A stretch of 64,000 nt of DNA from Casuarina equisetifolia (Eukaryota > Streptophyta > Magnoliopsida > Fagales > Casuarinaceae): assembly GCA_028551475.1 (NCBI GenBank), contig CM052354.1, forward strand, positions 23,521,258 through 23,585,257, written 5' to 3'. The notes under the pieces were generated by a model, which was given only the letters and a program-made list of their open reading frames with translations, was not told where the DNA came from and did not search any database. A program made the position numbers and the translations under genes. Shown piece by piece: positions 11,004 through 22,545 of the stretch. Each line of letters begins with the position of its first letter. Position 1 is the first letter of the stretch.

Positions 11004-11245
11004 CTCCCCCTCAAGCTGGTGGCCTATAAATGTCTAGGGCACCAAGTTTGCTTAAGAGATACGTGTGTTGTCTCTGACATAAGGGTTTGGTAAAAATGTC
11101 TGTAGGTTGTTTTGTAGTTCTTATCCCTCTAGTCTTGATAATTCCTTCTTGGATCTTGTCTCGGGTAAAGTGGCAATCAATCTCAATGTGTTTTGTTCTT
11201 TCATGTACCATCGGATTAGCTGCAAGTTTAAGTGCTGCATCATTA
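11004..11245 (-). pseudogene. Ty1/copia Pol C-terminal fragment (RNase H end)
   Basis: The minus-strand translation reads DAALKLAANPMVHERTKHIE, then IDCHFTRDKIQEG, PTDIFTKPL and LLSKLGALDIY before a stop at 11011-11013. This is the typical C-terminus of copia Pol RNase H. The frame can be followed upstream to about 11238, where unit B sequence takes over, so everything 5' of this is gone. Only the tail and the LTR remain. Confidence 0.85.
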
Positions 11246-12490
11246 TGCGATTGTATGCTGGCAACGAAGCCAGTTCATGCTACGCTATCGTGGTGGTGCA
11301 GACAGCCAAGGGTCATTAGAGTTGTAATCATGGGAAAGCATTGGAGAACTGCTGTTCATCTTGATCTGGACATAGTCGATTGCAAAATGACAGACGGAAT
11401 TATTTGGTTATATCCCTATCGATCACAGATCCTTACTCGGATGATGATTTCAGACCTGGTGAGTAACCAAATGATCTTGGTTAGTTTATGAGAAAAGAGA
11501 ATTTTTTGTTTAAATTTCCTTGGATATTTTATGCATAAAGAGTTCTTCATCTCCAATGTAGATGGATCAGAGCTGGCTGTCTAGGATACTGCTTGGGTGC
11601 TACGCAAGTCCTGAACCTCAGCGGCATTTGCATGACTAGACTTATGAAGTCTGACGGAAGGAGACCAATTTAGTCAAGCCTGTTACGGTAACAAGAAATA
11701 CAAAGTTTTGATACGACGTCAGTCATTGTTGATAGAAATCTAGGTTTTTGGAAAGTCGGACAACCACCATACTCTTTTCTGGTCTTGTTTGACAGGCTAC
11801 AAGTCGAATTATAATTACAGGGATCTATTTATTTATATTCAATAAGCTTTCTCTTTTATACATTACTAAATGACTTTTGAATTAATTCTTTTAGGTAAAA
11901 AAGGTTTTAACTTTTTCTCTAAAAGTGACTGTTAGAAAAAAGAACATTTGAATATCTTTAAAAAAAAATACCATGTTAAATATTAGTATTAAAAAACCCT
12001 TAATATCTACCTCAAAAGATATTTCAAGAGGTAAGAGGGCGCCATCATATATATGACCCAAGTTATTGCTCTTTCATAGTTCTCTCCTCTGGGTGTGAGA
12101 TGATATATAATTCCCAACATACCCCTCTTCATAATTCTCCATCTAACCGTGGAGAAGGCCTGAAGGTGATAACAGCTTGAATGCCATAAAAGGATGTACC
12201 TAGCTCTCAATACCATGTTAAGAAGCCCCCAATGTCTATTCCAAAGGATGTCTCACAAGGTAGGAGCAGGCCACCATATATAAGGCCCAAGTTATATTTT
12301 TTTCATAGCTCTTTTTTTGGTGTGAGATGATATATGATTCTTAATTCTTGAATTAATTTTTAAGTTAAGCCTTTGGCCTTCTAACTATTAGTAGTATAAT
12401 ATAATTATTATTTAACTTGTCATTTCATTCCAAACATGGAGCAGTTCACAGGGGATAGAAAGGAGCGAAGTGACAAGGATTGAGGCAACC

Positions 12491-12820
12491 CAATTAATAA
12501 CGAGGAACCAAGCTCTTGAAGAGGTTCTGAAGTTCGCGGAAGCAGACAAGCTCTGCAAGCTCTTGTGCGGGTTGCTTGAAGTCAAGCCACCCGAAGAGGC
12601 TAAACGAAAGTTCACCTACGCGGTTCTGCAACACCAACCCGTTCCACCGGCCATCATCCTTGAAACTTCAGACGAGTTTCCTCAAAATTCCACCGAAGGT
12701 CGACTGCCTGCTCTCAACATCGGAGAAGCTTCCACCTTTCCCACTCCTCATGGTCTGCGTGCTGTCGTCCAAGGCTCTGCCGTGAAGACCAAGAATCGTA
12801 TGAAGACCAATGTCATGTGA
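12491..12820 (+). pseudogene. Unknown open frame in unit B, N-terminus disrupted
   Basis: From the Gln-Leu-Ile-Thr stretch onward the encoded protein is identical to the unit A frame (2530-2860). The ATG corresponding to unit A (12436) runs into a TGA near 12480 because of an indel. Only a GTG (12470) would open the frame without splicing. It is either a degraded copy or an exon whose true upstream part is elsewhere. Family unknown. Confidence 0.35.
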
Positions 12821-14199
12821 ACGAAGACTGAAGTAATTTTCCGTAATGTTTGTGAAGTTCGGTAGGACTTTCTCAACACTGTATTTTGAATTCAGTACTG
12901 ATCAGATCACTAAGACCGACCTTTATCTTTTGTTTCCTCTATAAATATGAAATAGTGTCGGCCGTGTAATATATGAAACTCAGCTAATGCAGTTTGCCTC
13001 TGTAAGCATTTAATTCCCAAACTTCTTTTCTATGCGCACCCATTCTAGGGCAATTTGCCCTAAAGGCACTGCAATATGGCCTACCAGACTTGAATTCTAT
13101 ATTCTCTTGGAAAATTATAAAAAGTAATGATTCTCGATATGGACTTTCTTCTATAGCGACCGGTAGAAATGATGCAATTTAAGTAGGCCACAGTTTTTGG
13201 CTGGATGGGAACCATGATTTAGAAATTCTTCCACATGACAGGACTACGCATGTGGAGATGTCGTCCAATCAAACGGCCATGATCTGTTGGTGAACCTCTA
13301 GCTTTTCTTGCATAAGTGAAACTTTCATCTTCAGCATGGAAAGTCTACTACTTTCTGCGAAAAACCCTAAAGCCATCGGCACTATCACGAAGACCTATGA
13401 GTTCAGATTAACGATCCAGGTAGAAGATTTGACCAAGATCGATCAAGCCAAAACTGATGTCTTAACCAAAATCGCATTCGACTAGGACTCCGAAAGTCCT
13501 AAGAAGATTGTTGAGTCTTTTCTTGCAAGGACTTTCGTGACCCATTCAAAAGAAAGTGAAAAGAAAACCTTTTCCATTAATCCCACATTTGGTCTTCGTG
13601 TTTACATTGAAGACTTCATTACTTAGTAGGTATAACGCCCCACATCGGAAAAAAAAAACATAGCTCCCCCAACACTCGTAATAAGTTCAAATTTGCTTTC
13701 CCATCATTCCGGCCACTCTGTATGAAATCAGTACAAAATTTGTTAGAAATGTGTTGGGCTCTTTCATTGATAAAACTATCTTGTATTCTCATGTTGGGTA
13801 AATATTTCAGGGATCGGTACACATCTTGTTTGATGGAGAAAATGTGTGTAAAAACTATAATATTGAGATTCATGAATGTGCTAAAAAAATTTACTTTGTT
13901 ATGGGTAGAAAATATACTTCTTAGATGTTAGGAAATACCTATCGCTAAATTGTTCATAGAATAACATCCAACTGGTCCTTTTTATTTATTTGTTTCTAAC
14001 ATGAGAAACTGAGTCATAATTCATACATATTGCTTTCTAGTTTCTCAAGAGACATTCCCGTTTAACATGAAACAGCTGCTTTTATTTTACTTCAGCCAGA
14101 AAATCATTACTACAAGAACTTGAATTCAACACGTCCCAAGGGTACACTGGAGGCAACATGGTAGAGGGGATGTCGTGAACAACCAGAAAAGGCCGATGA
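12821..14199. other. Spacer between the unknown frame and HIPP-B
   Basis: Counterpart of 2861-4241, with the same decayed relics. No gene was found. The part next to 14200 is the presumed HIPP-B 3' UTR. Confidence 0.4.
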
Positions 14200-14805
14200 T
14201 CACATGATGGAGCAGATACTTGGAGAAGGACCCCATGGATCGTAGACGACTACTTGATAGTCATAAGGAGGGGGTTGATAGAACTGATGATAATATGGTA
14301 ACTGCATAACCTGGCTAGAACTTTCACCTTCCGGCTTCGGTTTTTCTCGTGGCTTTTTTGGTGGCTTTTCTGGTTTTTCCTTCACTTCTTGCACGCTGGA
14401 TATGGTGGCAGAGCGGTGCTTCTTCCTCAGCGAGCGGGTCAACTCAGCCCAGTCCACACCTTCGCCACTTAACACCAACTGATCGCCATCTGACCCTTCT
14501 ACTGCCATAGAATTCGCACCTACAGAATAAAAAAAACGTATAAGCACCTCGAATCCAGTTCTTAAAATACGAAAGAAGTGTTGATTTGATGCTAACCATA
14601 TTTCGCAGCAGTTGAGAGTACCTCCGTTCTGCATTTACTGCACTTCATTTGCACCTTGATAACTGTTTTTTGCTACAACAATAAGATCAAAAACACAGAC
14701 TAATTAGTTCTCAATATGCAACAAAAGCTTCTGTTGTTCTCTAGAGCTACCATACTATTTTTAGAGCTCATATTGCATTCCAGGTGTATTCAGGTTTACC
14801 TTCAT
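14200..14805 (-). CDS. Heavy-metal-associated isoprenylated plant protein, copy B
   Basis: Three exons on the minus strand: 14805-14800 (Met-Lys), 14672-14597 and 14519-14200 (acceptor CTGTAG). The lengths 6+76+320 give 133 residues. The HMA metal site is MKCSKC (Cys13, Cys16) and the CaaX box is CSIM. Compared with copy A it has CRTEVLST for CRREVLTT, ANSM for ASSM, and a linker longer by four residues (KPPKKPREKPKPEGE). The rest of the protein is nearly identical. The upstream flank is shared with copy A up to about 15186, including a shorter GA tract, so A and B may share regulation. Confidence 0.9.
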
Positions 14806-15186
14806 GTTTAGAGAAGGAACAAGAAGCAAAAGAAAACAATATTGAGTGTGTGTGTGTAAGAGAGAGAGAGAGGAGTAGAGTTTTAAGCAGGATGGTTTGT
14901 CATTTAGTAGAGTTCATGCAAAAGCTCAATTCAAATGGAATGCAAATTTACATATTTATAGCAAAAGAAATACACTACAATCATTTCGTAACATTGATGC
15001 TCATACTACTTGTGTACCATCGCGAAATTACTTCGAAGACTTCACTCAAAGTCTTCTTCAACTTCACAAACCCTAATAAACACTCATACATGACAGCTGG
15101 GTCCTTCTTTCTTTCACCCTCCTTCTATCCCTCATCGGTCTTGTAAGGATCCATCTCCTAACCAGTCGGCAAAGGACGGGAGAATA

Positions 15187-18100
15187 TTTTTTAGTTTTAA
15201 TGATTTTGAGTTGTATTTTTGTCCTTTTTAAATTATTGTTTAAGTTTACTTGTACTTCTTCAAGTGATGCAAGAACCAAACGAATAAACAGCAGTATCTT
15301 AGAGAACTAATATTAAGAAATATTATTTTAAGGCATTAGAATAAAACCTGTCTTATCACAAGCTTTAAATGATATGGAATGACAGGAACAAGGTTGTTAC
15401 TCTATCAAAGTCAAGATTAAGAAATATTAAGAAATATTTTAGTACTAGGCTTCTTTTGATGTGAAAGATTAAGAAATATTACACCAATCACAAATGATGA
15501 ATTCTGCAAATAAAGAATTGGAAAAGGTTGACAAATACAATTATGACAATTGGAGCACTTGCATGAAATCCTATTTAGAAAGTCAAGATGTTTGAGACAT
15601 TACAATTGGGATTTAGACTACTCCGCTGCCATTAAAGGAAAAAAGATAAAAAGAAATTAGAAATTAAGACAGACAAAGCTCTTTGTGCCTTAAAGATTAT
15701 TATTAATAAAGAACTTTTTCGAGTGTATAAAAGGTGTCAAAGCTCTCAAAAAAAAAAAAAGAAGAAGAAGAAGAAGACTCGAGATATCTTGTTGAAGTTA
15801 TTTTTCAAAACAAATGAAGCCAGGCATTTTTACTGAGAGAATAAAACTCAAAAAATGATCTTATACCAATTAGTCACATGGTCTTTTACTGGGAAAAGAC
15901 GTAAAGTTACGTGGCGAAGATCATGATGATAGTTTGACGTTTATCAAATGATGTAGTAAGAAACGTGTTCAACCAGAGGGCTTTCACCAGAGAAAAGTTC
16001 AAAATCTAATCATTCCATGTGAATAAGTGGAAAGAAAATGAATTATTGAAATCTCATCAGTGTTGATTCACGGATAGAATTATGCAGGTTTTGAATCCTT
16101 TGTGTTGATTCACGGATTAGAAAGGGCACTAGTAAAATATTGTCTTGCAGGTTTTGGATCCTATGTATTGATTCACAGATTAGAAAGGGCACGATATAGT
16201 CAAGCAGCCTTAATATGGCTTAACAAAAAGCAGGTCGAAAAAGGAGAAAAATCTCTCACCTACTGCTAAGGCTGCTTGAATGTTTCTGTCTTTGCTCTTC
16301 TTCTTCTTCATCAAATGAATCAAATGAATGTTCGAATGAAGATATTTATTTTGTAAGATCTCTTGTACAAACCTTCTTTCCTATCTCATCTATTATCTAT
16401 TTATAATGTGATCTCTTTTATTAAAATATGTGCATGAATATGTAAATCTCTTTCATTAACAAGAACTAGCTTATATGCATATATTGCGTAAATATGACAA
16501 AAAATCTGTGCTGTAAGTACTGAGATTGAGAATCAGGCTTTTCTCACAATATTTTACTTTCTTATAGGTTAAAAATATAATTTTCGTATATTAGGGCAAA
16601 AAAAAATTCATAACGCTTCGTGCATGGGATAAATTTCATCTATTAAATACTTGGTTGGTTATTTTTTAAATTTTTACATGAAGTGGTTGATTTTATTTTG
16701 GGGGTGTTATATACATAGTACCCCTCCACGTTAAAAAATTTTATTTTATGATTTTTTTTTTGCATATGCATCTATACTTACATACCAAACCTAAAACCTC
16801 TTTATCTTAAATAATATTTACTTCCAATTAAGCATTGTTAATTACTTCATTATTGCGGAGCTCCTTTTAATTTAACTAGGCGCTGCATGGTCCAAAACCA
16901 AGTCCGTCACATCGAGCTTGTTGAGCAAGCCAACAAGCTCAGTAAACGGGACCTTTGTAACCATTCGAAGAAAGGAAAAATATCAATTTTTGAACCAAAG
17001 ATGTGTGAGCTTACTTTATTACTGTCGTCCCAGCGGGCTCCGTGAGTCAATCACGTATGAGCAAGCTATGATGGAGCCTGAGGATCCAAAATGTAACCCA
17101 CAAAATCGAAACAATTTGTCCCACTAAGCAAATCAGACAGCAGGACTGTTACAAGCTCAGCAATTGGAAAATGGAAAATGGATGGGAACTCGGAAAAATG
17201 AATCAAGCCCATCTATGCATACATGTGATGCATTAGGTAGTATATGCTTATAAGCACGAGTGTTGGACACATAATGCAATACAAAATGAAATTTCTTTTT
17301 ATGAAATTTAATATTTTTTTAATAATACACACACTCAACTTACACATATAAAGTGTTAAACTTTAAATTTTATGATTGAAGTTATTACTAACTTACTAGT
17401 TTAACTATTTAATTAATGATATGAAATCTAACATCCTTGCTAAAATAGAAGTGTCCTCCATGAACGTCATAAAATTGATATTCTTTTTCTGTATAGGAGT
17501 CACCCCGTAAATATATATGGAATGATCCTATACTCAAACTCATCGTATTAGGATAAGGTTAGTGGCATAAAAAGTAATAAAGGTAGCATAAGAGGTAATC
17601 AAAGGCAAAAGGTCTCCTAGAGGTTTCTCAAATAGGTAACAGTGAACATGTACTTACTCCAAAATTATGAAAGTATTTGTGCTTGAAATTTTAAGGTCTT
17701 TGCAATATTAAATATATACCTATATTTTCTCTCCACTACTCTATTTATCGTTGGCACTTATACATAAGAAGCCTCACGGATCACTTTATGGGACATGAAA
17801 AAGTGATGTATACTCACTGCTCAATTATAGGATCTCTTTTCTGTATCTAAATAATGGTTTGATGATTTAAAAATGGATGCAATAGACCAATTATGGTAAT
17901 CAGAAACTCAATGATATGAGAAATGGGATGAGGAATACAGCCTCAAGCTCCAATCGGTTTCGATCTTACAAGGAAGATGACGGGTCTCACCCAAAAGGAG
18001 GACCTATTTGTTGATGAAAAGAAACGTAACTTTTTTGGGTTTTTCTTGGTGTGGAAGGATGATAGGAACCCTTTTTTTTTTTTTTTAATATAAGCAATTA

Positions 18101-18288
18101 TTACTTTAATACCGTATCAAAATCATGTGAGTAGTGATAATTGAAGAGTTAATCTAAATCAATGGTTTATTTTGTTCATTAATTAATTGTTTCTAAACAA
18201 TACTTAAAGATTCAGAAATAAGTTAAAAGGCTTAGAATTTTTTGGTCTTAAGTTTAAATTTTTTAGTCTCAAATTTGATATGAGGATT
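15187..18288 (+). repeat. Repeat D, copy 2, with copia gag relics and an extra 0.9 kb
   Basis: Collinear with 8510-10767. The copia Gag start is clearer here: about 15513-15620 translates as LEKVDKYNYDNWSTCMKSYL, then ESQDV, a stop, DITIG, another stop and TTP, followed by KALCALKIIINKELFRVYKR. This resembles a DUF4219/UBN2 Gag with nonsense mutations. About 16325-17205 has no counterpart in copy 1, so it is either an insertion here or a deletion there. Within 16049-16205 a 63-bp motif (GCAGGTTTTGxATCC..GATTAGAAAGGGCAC) occurs twice in full plus one partial copy; copy 1 has it once. Confidence 0.6.
16325..17205. other. Segment present only in repeat D copy 2
   Basis: AT-rich. A 69-codon open frame (16918-17127) occurs in it but resembles nothing I know, and its base composition is not distinctive. 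I see no terminal inverted repeats or target duplication that would prove an insertion. Confidence 0.3.
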
Positions 18289-18862
18289 TATGAATTTGGG
18301 TTCATAAGTAAAAGATAAAGAAATTTAAAATTAAAGAATACGAGTTATTTACTGTACAACTATTACCCAGGAGTTCGAAGGCTTTGAGTCAATTGCCCAG
18401 AAACCAACTTTATCCCAGCTGAAGGGGAAAGGGATGCCTCCCTTATCTCAGTAGCATTCAATCAACAACTTTGGTGGCTTTACTTATCTTGGGCGCGACA
18501 GAGCCCCTAACAGCGGTGTTCTGAACGCGTGGGATGGTGCGTGGGGTTCACGAATCCTCAACGGTTGGATAACAAGAAGGAATTGTGGACGTATTCCGGC
18601 CCCAACCATTTTTGAGAAGAATCAAGATCGGAAGAAATATCTTCAATTGAAACCCAGTGTACGTTGATCCCGCTTTTTCTTTTCTGTTCTTTTTCCAGTT
18701 CTTGATTCTCCGTCTTTTTCCCGTGTAAAAGATTATCTAGCTCCTGTTTATTCACTTGAGGGAACGTCTCGGAGGGTTCTTTAGCTCTTAATTCTTTCAT
18801 ACTGAAGAGACCAACTCAGAATTTCCATTCTGCACCTTGTAACTACATTTGATTCTTTATCC
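18289..18862. promoter_or_regulatory. Upstream region of the PPR gene at 18863
   Basis: Unique sequence separating repeat D from the PPR gene. It should contain that gene's promoter and 5' UTR. An 80-codon minus-strand open frame (18558-18800) lies inside it, but I cannot assign it to a family. No clear TATA element can be chosen. Confidence 0.35.
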
Positions 18863-20563
18863 ATGGCAACCCTGCGGAACTCAGTTTTCCCTCTTGCGAA
18901 CCAATCGCCAGAAAGTACAAGAAAGTGTTGTGGCTTCTTCCCTCAAGTTCCAAATCTTCAGGCATTTTCGCTCAACAGGAGCTTTTCTAGAGTCTTGGCA
19001 TCTACCCAGATCACCATTTCTCCTAAAGACGCTGTTGTTACTTTGCCCAACTGGAGGTATGGGAAGAGCGACTCAAAGAGCAGGGAACTCAGACTCCATG
19101 ATGCATTTCTTCATTTGGAGTCTATGTTAGGGAAGGGCCACAAGCCTGATGCAGCTCAAGCGACGCAGCTCTTGTATGATTTGTGCAAGGCAAATAAGAT
19201 GAGAAAAGCGATTCGGGTGATGGAAATGATGATTTGTTCTGGTCTTATACCTGATGCTGCTTCGTACACGTACTTGGTCAATTATTTGTGTAAAAGAGGA
19301 AATGTTGGGTATGCAATGCAGCTGGTGGATAAAATGGAGGAACATGGCTTCCCAACCAACACCGTTACTTACAATTCTCTTCTTAGGGGACTTTGTATGC
19401 ATGGCAACTTGAACCAAAGCTTGCAGCTTTTGGATCGATTAATGCAGAAGGGGCTGATCCCGAATGCATTCACATACTCCTTCTTGCTTGAAGCTGCTTG
19501 TAGGGAAAAAGGAGTGAACGAAGCCATGAAACTATTGGATGTAATAATTGCTAAAGGTGGGAGCCCAAACTTGGTTATTTACAACATTCTGTTGACTGCG
19601 ATGTGCAAGGAAGGCAGGATCGAAGAGGCGATTCGGCTCTTCAGGGATTTGCCTTCTAAGGGGTTCGACCCAAATGTTGTGAGTTATAACATTTTGTTGA
19701 AGAGTTTGTGCTATGAGGGGCAGTGGGAGAAAGCGAATGAGCTTCTGGCTGAAATGGATGGAGAAGATCGCTCACCCTCAATAGTTACCTATAACATTTT
19801 GATTGGTTCGCTTGCTCTGCACGGCAGAACGGAACATGCTCTTGAGGTTTTTGATGAAATGATGAGGAGACGGTTCAAGCCTACAGCTGCAAGCTACAAC
19901 CCAATAGTTGGTCGTCTCTGCGCAGAGGGGAAGGTAGATTTAGCGGCTAAGTTTTTATACCAAATGATTGGTCGTAACTGTTATCCCAATGAAGGAACAT
20001 ACAATGCAATTGCTGTGCTCTGTGACAAAAGGATGGTGCAGGAGGCATTCTCCGTAATTCAAAGCTTGGGTAGCAAGCACAACTTCTCCATGCATGATTA
20101 CTACAGAAATGTGATTACTAGCCTGTGCAGGAAAGGGAATACATATCCAGCATTTCAGTTTTTATATGAGATGACAAAGGATGGGTTTACACCAGATTCT
20201 TACACCTACTCATCTTTAATCAGAGGCTTGTGTCTGGAAGGAATGCTAGATGAGGCCATGGAGATATTCTGCGTAATGGAAGAAAATAACTACAGGCCTG
20301 ATGTTGACAATTTCAATGCACTTATTCTTGGAATTTGCAAAGCTCGAAGAACAGATTTATCTTTGGAGGTCTTTGAGATGATGATTGAGAAAGGGTATAT
20401 GCCCAACGAAACTACGTATGCTATTCTTGTGGAAGGAATTGCCCATGAAAAAGAAACGGAGCTAGCTGCTGAAGTTTTGAAGGAGTTGCATCATAGACGG
20501 GTTGTGAGTCGAAGTACAATGGAAAGACTTGCTATGCAGTTTGACCTTGAGGGCATCCCATAA
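18863..20563 (+). CDS. P-type PPR protein, orthologue of Arabidopsis At1g79080 (plastid)
   Basis: A single-exon frame of 566 residues. The ATG is in good context (TCCATGG). The N-terminus is Ser/Arg-rich like a plastid transit peptide and contains SRVLASTQITISPKDAVVTL, which I recall as strongly conserved in the At1g79080 family. From about residue 95 to 545 there is a near-continuous array of about twelve 35-residue PPR motifs (for example TYNSLLRGLCMHGNLNQSLQ, NPNEGTY-like and PDSYTYSSLIRGLC repeats). The C-terminus AMQFDLEGIP also matches the family. P-type PPR proteins bind organelle transcripts to stabilise, process or help translate them; the target RNA of this one is unknown to me. Length agrees with the family (about 570 residues). 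The frame is undamaged. Confidence 0.93.
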   Translation: MATLRNSVFPLANQSPESTRKCCGFFPQVPNLQAFSLNRSFSRVLASTQITISPKDAVVTLPNWRYGKSDSKSRELRLHDAFLHLESMLGKGHKPDAAQATQLLYDLCKANKMRKAIRVMEMMICSGLIPDAASYTYLVNYLCKRGNVGYAMQLVDKMEEHGFPTNTVTYNSLLRGLCMHGNLNQSLQLLDRLMQKGLIPNAFTYSFLLEAACREKGVNEAMKLLDVIIAKGGSPNLVIYNILLTAMCKEGRIEEAIRLFRDLPSKGFDPNVVSYNILLKSLCYEGQWEKANELLAEMDGEDRSPSIVTYNILIGSLALHGRTEHALEVFDEMMRRRFKPTAASYNPIVGRLCAEGKVDLAAKFLYQMIGRNCYPNEGTYNAIAVLCDKRMVQEAFSVIQSLGSKHNFSMHDYYRNVITSLCRKGNTYPAFQFLYEMTKDGFTPDSYTYSSLIRGLCLEGMLDEAMEIFCVMEENNYRPDVDNFNALILGICKARRTDLSLEVFEMMIEKGYMPNETTYAILVEGIAHEKETELAAEVLKELHHRRVVSRSTMERLAMQFDLEGIP

Positions 20564-22545
20564 CAGAGACTATAGGAAAAAAACAAACAGGATAATGGTT
20601 TTGTAGGATGACGATTAGTTTATTGAGTTTGATAGCTCTGTAAAATCATGGATTTGTAGATTTGTAAAATCATGAACAAAATCCTTTTTGGAATATGATA
20701 CTCTATGCAATTGTTTAGGAGTGAGCTTGTTCATGCACGAGGATCTCAGCTCTGTGGTAACCCTTTATTTGCTTCCAGGTTTATATTTTTATTTTGTAAA
20801 TGGGAGCCAGCTAATTGTGTAAAAGCTTCCTAACTTGAGAAGTATAACAGCTGATCTGCTATTTGGCTATTCAGGTTCCTTCCTTGAAACCGTACCTTGT
20901 GCAGGCCAATTCTTTGGTGCCCTTTCTTTTATTTTTTCCAATTACAACTGCATTTTCTTTATTTCGTATAGCCAGTGGCTGCTGCCAAAATAGTTTGAAA
21001 AGAAGGACTTGCAAATTGGGTTAGTGCTTTCAAGCATGTTCTCATGTTTACTCGAAAAGCTTCCCGTAGGAGTGTCAGATCATTGAACTTAAGGTCTATT
21101 CTCATCGATTACTGAGGTCCAAGTTGAAACTTCTCATCTAGTGGCCTTATTTCGGCGGAAGGGAATTGGTTATGCAGCTTTCTGCTTGATTCCCATCATC
21201 TTCTTGTTTCCTTCTTCATGGCCACCATGTAGAGCTTCTCCAAACAGCTGCTAATCTGCTTCCTGAGAACACTAGGTTAACACAAATGCTTAATGGAAGA
21301 GGAGTGCATATCCACTGGGGAGAATAGTGTCTGTTTTAGGCGATAGACATATGGAGTTTTCCCCTAAATCGGATGGAAGAATTCCTAGTTGCACCGTTGA
21401 AAACAATTGGCTTCTGACTTTCACTTCATAGATCATAATACATGTACAATCATTCTTCTATGGCTTGTGGCATGTCAAGAGAGAAAAGAAAGGAGGAGAG
21501 GAGAAGGAGGTCGCTTGTGGGTGCTGGTTAATAAGAGTGGTCGATCCCCTCTACACATCTTAAGAGTGTTTTCACTTGAATACTAAGTGAGTGAGTTTCC
21601 TAAGAAATTAAGAGAAGTTTCATCATCTTTCAAAAAAAACATGACTATTAAATGGCAGGATGCATAATCTACATTAACATCTAAAAACTAGAGCATTTTA
21701 AGCATTTCAAATTATAATTTCATACGTACGTGTCACATGCACTATTTTCCATATGTTTTGTCTTTAATATGTAATATTCAAACCTCGATTATTAACCAAA
21801 ATGAAGCTTTGAGAGGGAAGTCTAACCAAAAGGTTTTCCTTTTACTTAATTTTGGTAAAATCATGGTTAGAAAAATACACATCATACAATACTTTTAGTC
21901 TCTAAAAGAAAAAAAAAAACATTTTAACTTATACATTGAAAATTCTCCAAAATGTGGCTTTCATGTTTAAAGTATGCCATGGCTTTTACACATGTTTTGT
22001 ATTATTCAAAAATACTCACAATTTTGCCTACACTTAACTAAACGTTTTGATACTATAGTTATCTAGTGTCCCAAGTCACAAAATATTTAGAATTAAAACA
22101 TAGTTTCAAAATCATGCTTTGAGTTGTATACTTTAGTGTTTAAATCAAGTTAACATCTTATTTTTATTTAGCTTTTGAACTCTTTTCTTTGATTCCTTAA
22201 GATTTTTGTATACCTTGGATGATTAGACCTTACTTTTTAATACAGATAATGGAGTTTATACTTAACCTAATGAGGTCATCTTATAAGGGATAAGGTGTCA
22301 ACTTACAAGATATAGTTATTATGTTTGATCTTGTTGTTAATAATAAAATTTATCATTTAAGTTAAAAAAAAAAGTGAAATAAGTTAGTTGGTTTCCAAAA
22401 ATATCTCGTAAAAAATACGCCAATCCATTTATATTGGGTTCCTCAGTTGAATTTTCCATCTTGCCGTTTCCCTTAGTTCTAGGGGGAGTGCAGCGGGTCT
22501 TCTAGATGATCTTCGCTAAAATCTGGAAGGCCTGCTTCTGTTGAA
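20564..22545. other. Intergenic region between PPR and Snapin-like genes
   Basis: The first few hundred bases are presumably the PPR 3' UTR. The remainder is AT-rich with no coding segment, RNA gene or clear repeat that I can recognise. The last roughly 100 bases should hold the Snapin-like 5' UTR. Confidence 0.5.

Larger units (their letters stand above)
11240..15186. repeat. Repeat unit B (about 3.95 kb), paralogous to unit A
   Basis: Collinear with unit A (1275-5230). It starts at the border of the truncated copia element and ends at about 15186, where it passes directly into repeat D copy 2. It contains the 5' fragment (11250-11700), the TACCATGTTAA direct repeats, the unknown open frame (12490-12820) and HIPP-B. 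The segment 12487-12997 is identical to 2527-3037. Confidence 0.85.
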
